Origin: Hordeum vulgare subsp. vulgare
Lineage: Eukaryota; Streptophyta; Magnoliopsida; Poales; Poaceae
Reading direction: 5' to 3'
Length of the DNA: 64,000 bases
NCBI RefSeq assembly: GCF_904849725.1
Contig: NC_058518.1
Location: 329,986,581-330,050,580, forward strand
Part shown: piece by piece, positions 1-10,586 of the stretch
Numbering within the stretch: the stretch's first letter is position 1
Layout: each line of letters starts with the position of its first letter
The notes under the pieces: model-generated
Seen by the model: the letters and a program-made list of their open reading frames with translations, nothing else
Databases searched by the model: none
What the model was told of the DNA's origin: nothing
Translations under genes and position numbers: made by a program

Positions 1-265
1 CCCGTTGGATTTTGGAAAAGGTATCATATAATCAAAACCCCAAACATCAAATGGTTCAATGACAAGTGAATAATTCATAGGAATTTCCCGACGTTTACTG
101 ATATTACCTATTCTTTGACATTCATCACAAGACAAGACAAACTTACGGGCATCCTTGAAGAGAGTAGGCCAATAGAAACCTGATTGCAATACCTTGTGTG
201 CACTTCTATCTCCCGCATGGTGTCCTCCGTAAGCCTCGGAGTGACACTTCTGTAGGATATGTCCC
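1..265 (-). pseudogene. Integrase N-terminal fragment (HHCC zinc finger)
   Basis: Minus-strand translation past a stop at about 263-265 gives a typical integrase zinc finger: CHSEAYGGHHAG supplies the histidines and CDECQR the cysteines. It is followed by WGFDYM, which leads towards the first catalytic Asp of the core. Integrase inserts the element cDNA into host DNA. The stop separates this piece from the RNase H frame, so it would not be made as part of the polyprotein. The catalytic core and C-terminal domain are outside the window, so their state is unknown. Confidence 0.8.
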
Positions 266-1245
266 TATTCATGCTCAGGTACACAACGTCTAATAACACC
301 ATCTACTCCTTCTTTATAAAGGCGAGGATCATCCCAAAAGTAATGTCTCAAATCAAAGAAGAATTTCTTCTTTTGCTGGTATGTGAAACTAGGTGGTATA
401 TATTTGGCAACAATATAATTTGCATAATCAGCATACCACAGTGTAGTACGTGAAGCATTGAGGACATTCAATTGCTCATCAGGAAAGCTATCATCAATAG
501 GTTCTGGGTCATCAACAACATTCTCCAACCTAGACAAATTATCTGCTACGGGGTTCTCAGCACCCTTCCTATCAACAACATGCAAATCAAATTCTTGTAG
601 CAAGAGAACCCATCTGATAAGTCTAGGTTTAGCATCTTTCTTCTCCATGAGGTACTTAATAGAAGCATGATCAGTGTGAATAGTAACCTTGGAATCAACA
701 ATGTAAGATCTGAACTTTTCACATGCAAACACGACTGCTAAAAATTCCTTTTCAGTAGTAGCATAGTTTCTTTGGGCACTATCTAGAGTTTTACTAGCAT
801 AGTGAATAACATTCAACTTCTTATCAACTCTTTGTCCTAGAACAGCACCAACAGCATAATCACTAGCATCACACATAATCTCAAAAGGTAAGTTCCAATC
901 AGGTGGTTGAAAAAAAGGTGCAGTTATCAAGGCATTCTTAAGTATTTCGAAGGCTTCCTCACAATCATCGTCAAAAACAAAAGGAATATCCTTTTGCAAG
1001 AGATTGGTAAGAGGCCTAGAGATCTTAGAAAAGTCCTTAATGAACCTTCTATAGAAACCAGCAAGACCAAGGAAACTTCTTATACCTTTGATATCTGTAG
1101 GGCATGGCATTTTCTCGATCGCATCAACCTTAGCCTTATCGACTTCAATACCTCTTTCAGAAATTTTATGTCCTAAGACGATGCCTTCATTAACCATAAA
1201 GTGGCACTTCTCCCAATTCAAGACGAGGTTGGTATCTTCGCACCT
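265..1245 (-). pseudogene. RT thumb/connection and RNase H of the left Athila element
   Basis: The frame begins just after the RT palm break ([25 protein letters not shown]). It continues into RNase H with [27 protein letters not shown] and [11 protein letters not shown], which carry the acidic residues that degrade the RNA strand during reverse transcription. [11 protein letters not shown] marks the linker to integrase. The frame is open over more than 300 residues, so the RNase H part is well kept. It is out of frame with the upstream palm because of a deletion near 1246, and it ends at a stop before integrase. A Met near 1260 is only the first ATG of the open frame, not a native start. Confidence 0.85.
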
Positions 1246-2365
1246 CAACAATCTTTTCACAAAAGTCAGAGAATATAGCCATCATACATCTTTGAAAGGT
1301 AGTAGGTGCATTACATAAGCCAAAAGGCATGCGTCTGCAAGCAAAGGTACTGAAAGGGCAGGTAAAAGTGGTTTTCTCCTGATCAGATTGTGCAACAGGT
1401 ATTTGGGAGAAACCAAAATAGCCATCTAGAAAGCAGAAGTGTGTGTGTTTAGACAATCTTTCTAGCATTTGGTCGATAAAAGGCAAAGGGTAATGATCTT
1501 TCCTAGTGGCCTTATTCAATTTCCTAAAATCAATCACCATCCTATAGCCAGTAATAATCCTCTGTGGGATCAATTCCTCTTTATCATTAGGGACAACGGT
1601 AATACCTCCCTTCTTAGGGACGCAATGCACCGGACTTACCCAATCACTATGAGCAACATGATAGATAATACCTGCTTCCCGGAGCTTTAGTATTTCTTTT
1701 CTTACTACCTCTTTCATCTTAGGATTTAATCTCCGTTGATGATCGGCAACTGGTTTGGAATCAGGGTCGGTTTTCATTTTATGCTGGCATAGAGTGGGAC
1801 TAATGCCCTTTATATCGTCAAGAATATATCCAATAGCAGCATGGTGCTTCCTCAGAGTTTTTAATAACTTCTTTTCTTCATGCTCTAAAAGGCTAGCACT
1901 AATAATAATAGGATATATCTCCTTTTCATCAAGATAACCATACTTAAGAGTATTTGGTAACTGTTTAAGCTCGAACATAGGATCACCCTTTGGTGGGGGT
2001 GGATCTCCAAGTAGTTCAACAGGCAAATTATTCTTAAGGATAGGATGTTGTTCAAAGATAACTCTATCTATCTCATTCCTTTCATCCCTATGCATATCAT
2101 TTTCATGCTCAAGCAAATATTGATCTAAAGGATCAGTAGGAGGCACAACAATAGAAGCTAGAGCAATAATTTCATCCTTACTAGACAACTCTTTTTCATG
2201 AGGTTGTCTACCAAACTTGGAGAAATTGAACTCATGTGATACACCTTCAAAGCCAACAGTGACAGTTTGCTTCTCACAGTCAATATGAGCATTGACAGTA
2301 TTGAGGAAAGGTCTGCCGAATATGATGGGACAAAAGCTATCTTGCGTGGTAGCAAGAACGAGAAA
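1246..2365 (-). pseudogene. Reverse transcriptase palm, catalytic box deleted
   Basis: The frame covers the protease-RT linker (FCPIIFGRPFLN) and the RT fingers and palm: GGITVV, VIDFRKLNKATRKDHYPLPF, FLDGYFGFSQI and MPFGLCNAPTTFQRCM. RT copies element RNA into cDNA in the virus-like particle. In Athila relatives the strand after [11 protein letters not shown] continues into an FMDD-type catalytic box. Here it jumps directly to the segment encoding RCEDTN in another frame. About 25 residues with both catalytic aspartates are therefore missing, and the change shifts the frame. The open frame runs back to 2563, but upstream of about 2365 it is out of frame with the protease. Without the YxDD-type box this RT cannot polymerise. 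Confidence 0.85.
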
Positions 2366-3086
2366 AATCAGCACGATACTTAGTTTTACCACACAAGACT
2401 TCAACATCTCTATCAATTCCCAAAGGGCAGATAGTATCTCTATTGGCAAGCTGAATAGTGACATCAATAGGTTCCATCTCGAGAGGTGCAATCTCGTCTT
2501 TAATTTCATCATATAAAGATTGAGGTATTGCACTAACACTAGCACCCATGTCACATGAACCATGATAACAATGATCTCTTATCTTAACAAAAACAACAGG
2601 CGTGCCAACAACAGGCCTATGTTTGTCTCTAGCATGAGGTTTAGCAATTCTAGCAGCATCTTCACAGAAGCGAATATTATGGCCATCAACATTGTCGGAC
2701 AGGAGGTCTTTGATAATAGCAATGCTAGGTTCAACTCTAATTTGCTCAGGGGGTGTAGGTGTTCTAATGTAGCCCCTACGTATCACAATTGAAGCTTTAA
2801 AACGATCCTTTATTCTAACAGGGAAATGTGGTCTCTCAATGTAAGCACTAGGAACAATAGGATCATTATAAGCAATGACTTTCTGTTCAACTCGATTGGG
2901 TTTAACTACATTGACTTCTAAGGGAGGATGATATTTAAACCACTTCTCTTTAGGGATATCAATATGGGCAGCAAATGATTCACACAATGAAGCTACTATC
3001 TCAGAGTCAAGTCCATATTTAGCGCTAAAATCACAAAAAGTATTTGTTTCAACAAAGGATTTAACGCAATCGAACTTAAGATTCAT
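2337..3086 (-). pseudogene. Gag C-terminal region and aspartic protease
   Basis: This open frame carries CDMGASVSAIP, matching the D-[TSML]-G-A active site of retrotransposon aspartic proteases, followed by the family's LANRDTICPLGI strand. Upstream is a gag-protease linker with no recognisable zinc knuckle. Protease cuts the Gag-Pol polyprotein into working units. A stop separates it from gag upstream (near 3114) and a frameshift at about 2350-2370 separates it from RT. I infer that the Met at 3086 is merely the first in-frame ATG and that the native product was one long polyprotein. Confidence 0.8.
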
Positions 3087-3113
3087 ACTTGACTCCTTAA
3101 CTTCATCAAACTC

Positions 3114-3743
3114 CTAATCTTCAGAGTTGCGTTTAATTCTTTCCAATAAATTCCATTTGAAGTCAATGTCTCTCTTCATAAAAGAACCAGTACAAGAAGT
3201 GTCAAGCATGGTGCGATTATCATGAGAAAGCCGAGCATAAAAGTTTTGAATAATAATTTCTCTTGAGATCTCATGGTTGGGGCATGAATATAACATTGAC
3301 TTAAGCCTCCCCCAAGCTTGAGCAATACTTTCTCTATCACGAGGCCAAAAATTATAGATATAATTCCAATCACGATGTACCAAATGCATAGGATAAAACT
3401 TTTGATGAAATTCCAATTTCAATCGGTTGTAGTTTCATGATCCAGTATCATCACATAGCCTATACCATGTCAATGCTTTATCCCCCAAAGATAAGGGAAA
3501 GACCTTCTTCTTGACCTCATCCTCGGGCAAACCTGCAAACTTAAATAAACCACAAACTTCATCTACATAGATTAGATGCAAGTCGACATGTGATGTTCCA
3601 CCTCGTGTAAAAGGATTAGCCAACAATTTTTCTAGCATACCCGAAGGAATTTCATAACAAATATTTTCAGTAAGTGCAGCAGGTTTAGGAGCAACTCCTT
3701 GTGCTTCCGTTCGAGGTGAAGATACCCCAAACAAGCTCCTCAA
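3114..3743 (-). pseudogene. Gag capsid region of the left Athila element, broken
   Basis: Two adjacent frames read as Athila gag. The first has PSGMLEKLLANPF and PLSLGDKALTWYRL, a typical retrotrans_gag stretch. The second has FYPMHLVHRD and ESIAQAWGRLKSMLYSCPNHE. A stop or frameshift at about 3423-3435 parts them. Gag forms the virus-like particle that houses reverse transcription. The start region upstream to the PBS is short (about 80 bases), so part of the normal gag N-terminus looks lost or highly degraded. Confidence 0.75.
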
Positions 3744-3822
3744 AGGATTAGTTTCAATAGTGACAAGTCACAATAAATTTCAGCACACTATATAAATGTT
3801 TCCTTACCAAAGGCGCTTCACT

Positions 3823-3839
3823 CCCCGGCAACAGCGCCA
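3823..3839 (-). other. Primer-binding site of the left Athila element
   Basis: The minus strand reads TGGCGCTGTTGCCGGGG, eleven bases inside the 5' LTR end. The same PBS type and spacing occur in the elements with PBS at 24571 and 31431. Confidence 0.85.
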
Positions 3840-3850
3840 GAAAAGAGTCT

Positions 3851-5249
3851 TGATGACTCACAAGTGTAGGGGATCTATCGTAGTCCTTTCGATAAGTAAG
3901 AGTGTCGAACCCAACGAGGAGCAGAAGGAACTGACAAGTGGTTTTCAGCAAGGTATTCTCTGCAAGCACTGAAATTATCGGTAACAGATAGTTGTGTGGT
4001 AAGATGATTCGTAGTAAGTAGCAATTAACAAAAGTAAAAAAGGTGCAGCAAAGTGGCCCAATCCCTTTTGTATCAAGGGACAAGCCTGGACAAACTCTTA
4101 TAGGAGGAGAAACGCTCCCAAGGACACATGGGAATTTCTGTCAAGCAAGTTTTCATCACGTTCATATGATTCACATTCGCTACTTTGATAGTTTGATATG
4201 TGGGTGGACTGGTGCTTGGGTGCTGCCCTTACTTGGACAAACATCCCACTTATGATTAACCCCTCTCGCAAGCATCCACAACTACGAAAAAAGAATTAAG
4301 ACTAAGTCTAACCATAGCATTAAACTAGTGGATCCAAATCAGCCCCTTACGAAGCAACGCATAAACTAGGGTTTAAGCTTCTGTCACTCTAGCAACCCAT
4401 CATCTACTTATTACTTCCCAATGCCTTCCTCTAGGCCCAAATAATGGTGAAGTGTTATGTAGTCGATGTTCACATAACACCACTAGAGGAAAAACAACAT
4501 ACAACGCATCAAAATATTGAACAAATACCAAATTCACATGACTACTTATAGCAAGACTTATCCCATGTCCTCAGGAAAAAAAGTGACTACTCACAAAGCA
4601 TAATTATGTTCATGACCAGAGAGGTATTGAATAGCAACCTTACAAGTACCAATCGGAGTCGCGAGACAGAGATTGGTTACAAGAGATGAACTAGGGTTTG
4701 AAGATGAGATGGTGCTGGTGAAGATGTTGATGATGATGAGTCCCCTCTAATGAGAGGAGTGTTGGTGATGACGATGGCGACGATTTCCCCCTCCGAGAGG
4801 AAGTTTCCCCGGCAGGACGACCCTGTCGGAGCTCTAGATTGGTTCTGCTCAAGTTCCGCCTCGTGGCGGCAGCGATTCCTCCAGAAAGCTGGGAGCCAGA
4901 GGGGCAACAGGGGGCCCACAAGCCCCCTAGGCACGGCGAGGGGGTAGGCCGCGCCTAGCAGGCTTGTGGCCTCCTGGTGGCTCCCCTTTGGTACTTCTTC
5001 CGCCCAATATTTTTTATAAATTCCAAAATAATTCCTCGTTGATTTTCACGGCTTTTGGAGTTGCGCAGACTAGGTATCTCAAACTTGCTCCCTTTTAAGA
5101 CCAGAATTCCAGCTGCCGGCATTCTCCCTCTTCATGTAAACCTTGTAAAATAAGAGATAAAAGGCATAAATATTGTACCGTGAAGTGTAATAACAGCCCA
5201 TAAACCGATAGATATCAACATAAAAGCATGATGCAAAATGGACGTATCA
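3851..5249 (-). repeat. 5' LTR of the left Athila element
   Basis: The 1399-bp LTR begins TGATACGTCC and ends GAGTCATCA on the minus strand, so it obeys TG...CA. It is the same family as the plus-strand solo LTR at 14772-16193: both share the opening, a conserved central segment around the GTTATGTGAAC motif, and the end. As a 5' LTR it holds the promoter (U3) and transcript start. The PBS follows its lower-coordinate end. Confidence 0.9.
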
Positions 5250-7690
5250 GCACTGCGCACGCCTAGCTCCTAGGGTGTAAAGCACCCTACGACGGTAGTG
5301 CACGGTGTGCACGAGGCCAACGGAGAGAGCACTACCATCGGGGGCCAACGCCGGTCGGAAGTGCCTGCGGATTCACCTCCTGGACGCCGGTGATCGACCG
5401 ACGCACGGTCTCCTGGACCTTGCTCACCGTACACTGGGCTGGGGTTATAAAAATGATCGTGGTTTTCTTCCTTGTACCTACCATCTCGCACCCTACCTCA
5501 TTTGTTCCTCCTATTTTCCTTATCCTTCTGGTTGCAGGAGCACGAGGCAAGGTGCTAATGGTGTACGTGGGTTCGGAGCTAATCACGATCCTCCTGGCTG
5601 GTCTACTGGCGGCATTGGTTGGCGGCTAGTTGTTACTGTGCGCTATGATCCTTGATGATCGTCATGATGCCGGTACCAGAGGGGTGGCTGGGGGGTCATC
5701 TACGCTGTGTCAGGCTGGCGAAATAAGCGCGGGCGATGGCGGCGAGGGGCGACATGTCAACATCACACAAGACGATGACAGAGGCGTTGCTGGGTCTGGG
5801 ATTAGTGTGGTGCGGTCAGCGGTGCTCTACCAGTATGGAGGCCACGTTGTTGGTTTCTCCTTGATGAACGACATCCACAATGAGTGGGTGCTGGGGTAGA
5901 GTCAGGGTTTAAGTCTTGGTCTGGAAGGGTTGTAACGGTCTATGTTGCAATAAAATTTCTCAGAATTTTCCGAGATTGCAACCGGCGTGCAAACATTACT
6001 CACACGATATACATGCAATCTATTCAGACTAATATGCAAGCATATGCAGAATGCACATGGTAGCAAAATGCAAACAAAATAAAAAAACCATATCGAGCGG
6101 ATTACACTAAGGTGTTTTAATGCTAGTGGGTGTATGCTCTCCTGGTATACATAGACCTACACCAGCTTGCATTTTGTTAGGGACTCTGGGCGAGTCCATT
6201 GTTATTAGGTGTAAATGCTCTTCTGACTAGAATCTTGTTAAGAATCCACTACCAACTCTTGTTAAACATCTCTGCTTAATCGGGTGACAGATGAACCAAG
6301 CACACAGAGCAAACATGCATACATGACATCACAGCAGCACACAAGCACAAGCAACGCAAGTTGTACAATCATACAACAACACGCAGCCCTACTAGGCGGC
6401 TAATAGCTACAACTCACTCCGAACTACAAAGTCCTAATCCTATACGCAGGTGGAGAAACCGTGTGCACAACACACATACTTGCGGCATCTCCTGGCTTCG
6501 ATCACTGTCGGAGCCACAAATGGGCCTACTCTTGCCAGGGCTCTCCTGGGGGACGAAGGCAGAGCCAACTTCCGTCTCCATCGTCGGACACCTCTATGGG
6601 TTGGGGCTCAACTGCTGGAGCTGCAGTGGGAACTTGACGGAACACATCCCGACGACGAAGTCGCCGGCTGGCTCCTTGAATGGAATTGGGTGGATGTTTC
6701 GTGGTTGATATGGGTCCACAGATTACGAGAGTGGTACTAGCTGCGAAGGTGGCACTGGGTTTGGCAACACGGAACTGGTGGCCTGAGATGCAACTTGACG
6801 GGCCGCACGGTATGCTCCCGTAACAACCCCTGTGGTGTCATGGTCAAAGGCTTTGAACTCTCTAAGAATGTCGGAGAGCAATAGTCCCTGGGCAGCAACA
6901 AACTGGACCAGTCGAGCTATTGTTGGGTCTGCGTCTTTGACTGCGCGAGAGAAATCACAACCTGTGTTTGACATAGAGGGGAAATAGCGGAACTCTTGCA
7001 TCTCCGCCACTTGTGGAAACTGGAAACAAAGACGGGTGATAGCTTCCGCAACAACTATCTCGACAGCCAACACAGGGGTGGGCATGGGTTTGCCCTGAAA
7101 ATTCATGGGCTTCCCATCTGCTGTTGGACTTGGGTTGATATGCACCTTTGCATAGAATCGAAAAAGGTGGGGGAACGGGTTCCGATTGGAACATGAGATA
7201 CACTGGAGGATTACTACAACCAAGGGCTCGAGTGAGCATACTCGAAAGGATGGGCGGAAAGCCAGGATAACCATCAACCAAAGTTCAGCTATGGAAAGTG
7301 GGTGTTTTGGAAGAACTGGCCATGGCTGCTGATTTGGGGAATACTCGTCTAGGTTCTCTTGCAGGGATCTGGCTTACTGGATGGAGAGAGTTGTGGCTCA
7401 CAAGTGGGAGGGGTTAAATAGGCAGTCGGGCTGGGACACACCAGCATGGCGTGGATCCTTCTCGTGTTGGGCAGAAGATACGCGAGCACGGGCGACAGCT
7501 GAGTAGGGTCACGATCAAATCTAGAGTGGCTGGGTGGGCGGGCAGCTGGGTAGGGACATGTCCCTTCCGACAGCGCCACCTGTTGATCAATAGTGGCTAT
7601 GTCAGATACCAGCAATGGGTCAACTCTATTGGGCTCACTACCGGTTGAATCTAGGGCAGTCTGGTGTTAGGGTAACCTATAGCCAGTCTG
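5250..7690 (-). mobile_element. Internal domain fragment of a minus-strand chromovirus-like element, highly degraded
   Basis: This stretch lies downstream of the tRNA-Met PBS at 7691-7702 in the minus direction, so it should be leader plus start of the coding region. It is interrupted at 5250 by the left Athila element. The only coding signal I trust moderately is the minus-strand frame at 6723-7281. From 5255 to about 5940 there is a G+C-rich stretch with a TATA-like TTATAAAA at about 5445, several short open frames without recognisable domains, and an AATAAAA at about 5950; I cannot assign it. From 5950 to 6700 I see nothing further. Boundaries and lineage rest on context. Confidence 0.5.
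6723..7281 (-). CDS. Unrecognised ORF downstream of a PBS, possible gag remnant
   Basis: Two overlapping minus-strand frames (one ending at 6955, the other at 6723) look like one protein broken by a frameshift. The first contains GYPGFPPILSSMLTRALGC and PPVYLMFQSEPVP; the second continues with FRFYAKVHINPSPTADGKP and a roughly 130-residue tail. There is no zinc knuckle, protease or RT motif. I do not recognise the family. Its position just inside the PBS suggests a gag-position ORF, but a captured or family-specific ORF is equally possible. The start is uncertain; 7281 and 7277 are the first Met codons of the two frames. Confidence 0.4.
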
Positions 7691-7702
7691 GCTCTGATAC
7701 CA
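7691..7702 (-). other. tRNA-iMet primer-binding site
   Basis: The minus strand reads TGGTATCAGAGC, the standard complement of the plant initiator-Met tRNA 3' end, directly after the LTR terminus ending AAGACA. It fixes the 3' edge of the minus-strand LTR at 7703. Confidence 0.85.
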
Positions 7703-8850
7703 TGTCTTGTGGCACCCCGATAGAGGGTCGACGCACGCCAGCCCGAGGATAAGACCTGGCGCACGTCAAACACATGATACAGCAACTCCAGGCACAAAAT
7801 GGCTTTATTGATCATATTGGAGTATTACAATACTTTTGATTTCAACAATATTACATAGCTCCAAGGGTGACTAAATGGCAGCGGAGGTCTTGGTTCAGCG
7901 ACAACGATGGCTTTGGTTGGGCTTCATAACTCACATGACTGGCTGGGTTATGATCTAGCACGCCGGACCTTCTCCTGCAACTCGCCACATGCAAGGCCAG
8001 GTGAGTACTTTGAATGTACTCGCAAGAATACCAAATACATAGCATCCAAACAAGCAGATAACAAAGCAATCCCTATGTTATATAAGAATTATTCTAAGCA
8101 TGGCATGTAACTTAACAGGAAACACATGGAACAAGCATGGCATAGCATGGGTCATGCATATAATCTACATAACATAGCATGGCAATGATCACATTAGGCA
8201 CTTAAAGTACTTACTGTTACCGAATACCAACTTACTCTCTTCTGATTTGTTCCACAACCCTCTACATACTCATAGTTCCAACTAGACTGATCCCAATCCA
8301 ATCCAAATCATGTGGTCATCCATCATATAGCCATTCCTTTGCTAACATATCATCTGACGTCTACCCAAGATGAGTTCTTCCATCATTGTTATTACGGTTA
8401 CGGTTGACCACCTACTTAGGTCTGGACGGGCTCTCCAATAGCGTGGACGCGGCTATTCGAATAGATTTTACACTCCGCAGAGGTTGCGCACATTACCCAC
8501 ACCATGAAGCACCTGGCCTCGTGATCCCACTCGGGTGGACCAACGTTGCTTCAACGAAACCTATCTGACCCGTGACTCTCCCATCGTACCACCGACAATC
8601 ATCCTCCCTCGGAGTCCTGCCCTAGGTGGCCTCTGTGTCCTCATGACACCAGCCACAGTCGTGGCCAAACAAAACGGTCCCAAACGGGGACGGGTACCCC
8701 AAATAACTCAATTGGCTCACATAGTTATCGCCGCCTACCTGATCAGGGTAGCACGCGCGCATAACCATCCCTCTTTGGAGGTACCGGTGAAAGAGCACGC
8801 GATCAGACCAAGTCAAGGTCGTCCCATACCGGCAAATGTGGTTGCACGGA
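7703..8850 (-). repeat. Chromovirus LTR, piece 1 (U5 side)
   Basis: This is the 3' portion of a minus-strand LTR that ends at 7703 next to the PBS. It has the landmarks of Tekay-type giant LTRs: TGTGGCACCCCGATAGAGGG at the end and the GGACGCGGCTATTCGAATA motif at about 8445, which recurs near 46795 in another LTR. It is cut at 8850 by the insertion of 8851-20598 and resumes at 20604. The three pieces of this LTR add up to about 3.8 kb. I see no coding potential. Confidence 0.75.
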
Positions 8851-10361
8851 TGTAATTCCCCAAGAGTGTATCTTTGCCTTTTTGAAACCTTCTTCATGTG
8901 GGTCCAACTTGTCATTGACATGAGAGCTATCCTATGCATATGATTTCATGTGATGTCACTTTGATTACTCTTCCTTTGCATGCATGCATGCCATATCATT
9001 TCATGTCCTTGTCTTGTGTTGGTGCCTTGTGAATATATGTTGCATGTGCATTGATGATTATGTCTTGTGATGATAGTATGTGTAGAGTTGGAGTGGTGCC
9101 TTGCTAGTAGTAATGCTATGTGGTTGCTCTAGGGTTTAGAACTCCCCCCCTCTCTTTATCCTAAGCTCTATTTTCACTTGTCTCTTTCTTGTTTTTAAAA
9201 TGCCCAAGGTTTAGCATATTTTTGTGGTGGATTTGAGATGTGGTTTTGCTGTTTTGAGTAGGTGTGCAAATGGTGCAAATAGTTACAAAACAGATCCAAT
9301 AATTCTGTTTTGTAAATATTTAGTTGCTCCAAATATTCATATTATAATTTATTCAAATAGGACATAAGTTATCATGACCAGGGGCATTTTTGTTTTGTTT
9401 TTAACCTCAACAGTTTTGTTTGTGCTTTCATTTCTTTCTCTGGTCTTTTCTGTAATTGGAAAACCCCCCAGGGAATTAATTCCTATATATCTCGCGCCAC
9501 TAGTGGGCTTACTCCCACTAGCTTGCCCATCTCCCCCTCCTCTCTTTTCCTTCGCAGCCCAGCTGCCTCCTTCTCCTGTAGACATTGTCCTGTTCCCCCT
9601 TCATCCGTCAGTTCTTCTTCAGAGATGCAGGGACAGAGCAACGGCAACAGACGCCGTCACGGACGTCGAGGCGCATCCCTCGCCCCTCCTCCTCCATAAA
9701 AAGACCCCCCTTGGCATCCGTGTAGCCTAGGGTTTCCCTCGCGGGCCGCCAACACCACTCCCTCGCCTTCTCCCTCTCTGTCGACGAACTCCAGGTAAGG
9801 GGATCAGCTCCTCCGCCATGGCCGAGAGATGAGGAGCTCCTCGCCGTCGCGCCCGTACCTTTTCTTCCCCTCCGACGCCTCGGTGAGCACGCGGGACCCT
9901 CCAAGAATCCATTCCCGTGGCTAGGACGTCAAGATCTGCTCTGCTTCCTCTCCTCCACGACGGCGGCTTTCTTCCCCGACGAGCTTCCTCGAGCGGCTAC
10001 TTCCTGCTTATTCCTCTACTTCCTCTTCGGCCGAAACTTCCACCTCGTCCCATAGGTGAGGTAGAGCCATCTCCCCTTCCTCCCTGTCCCATACCTCGAG
10101 TAGCAGGCCATAGGGTCATCGGCATTTCTTCTCTGTCGCCGGAGCCGCCGCATTACGTCGAGTCGTCGTTGCAGAGCCTCTCGGGCGGAGATAGGAGTAG
10201 AAATGGAACCGTGGGAACTCGTTTTCCCTTCCATCTAGGAGTCGTAGTTGGATTTGCAGTATATCACCGGCGAGCATCATCCCCTATTCCGGCCACCATC
10301 GGGCAGAGGAGTTGCTGAGAGGGATTACTCAAAAGAGTAAACTCCCCTCTCCTGTTAAGCT

Positions 10362-10436
10362 CCGAAGTAGTAGCGCAGTGGTAGGGTGGTTTTGGTGCTA
10401 GTTGGAGGTTGTGGGTTCGATTCCCCCTCGGCACCC
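10362..10436 (+). other. tRNA-like module 1 (A and B box) in giant LTR copy A
   Basis: TAGCGCAGTGGTAGG at 10371 matches a pol III A box with D-arm, and GGTTCGATTCC at 10414-10424 matches the B box with a T-arm closed by a 5-bp stem (one mismatch). The spacing is that of a tRNA gene. The acceptor stem does not pair, so this is a tRNA-derived or SINE-like relic and not a working tRNA. The copy at about 16805-16880 has GATTCGATTCC in place of the B box. Confidence 0.55.
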
Positions 10437-10457
10437 TTTTGCATTTTAATTATGTCG

Positions 10458-10586
10458 GCACTGTAGCTTAGCAGAGAGCACTTCCTACTCTCTTCTCTGT
10501 ATCTGTCGAACCAGAGCATCTAAGCCAGTGGCATTGTTGCAGTGTTGGATCCAGGAGGTCTAGGCTTCGATTCCTACCCCCTCGTG
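10458..10586 (+). other. tRNA-like module 2 in giant LTR copy A
   Basis: TAGCTTAGCAGAGAGC at 10464 resembles an A box. GCTTCGATTCC at 10564-10574 resembles a B box inside a TAGG/CCTA stem. A second A-box-like AAGCCAGTGG lies between them at about 10522. Its copy is at about 16908-17027. It may be one long or two overlapping tRNA-derived units. Confidence 0.4.

Larger units (their letters stand above)
1..5249 (-). mobile_element. Athila-type Ty3/gypsy LTR retrotransposon, 5' part, cut by window edge
   Basis: The order on the minus strand is 5' LTR, PBS, gag, protease, RT, RNase H and the start of integrase; the rest lies before base 1. The LTR opens TGATACGTCC and the PBS is of the TGGCGCTGTTGCCGGGG type used by Athila-group elements. 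Polyprotein motifs agree with that lineage (RNase [13 protein letters not shown], integrase HHCC finger). The flank right of the LTR is GCACT, the expected 5-bp target duplication, but its partner is outside the window. It inserted into the internal domain of the chromovirus that continues from 5250. The coding region has frameshifts and lacks the RT catalytic box, so the copy is not autonomous. Triticeae family names such as Sabrina, WHAM or Fatima would be guesses. Confidence 0.9.

Noticed and set aside
5305..5899. Possible small plus-strand gene with TATA box, AG-type acceptor and AATAAAA
   Set aside because: No conserved domain, and the open frames change repeatedly; the signals are weak and the area lies in a decayed element.
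10362..10436. Functional tRNA gene
   Set aside because: The A and B boxes are good but the acceptor stem does not pair and the anticodon arm is not evident; kept only as a tRNA-like module.
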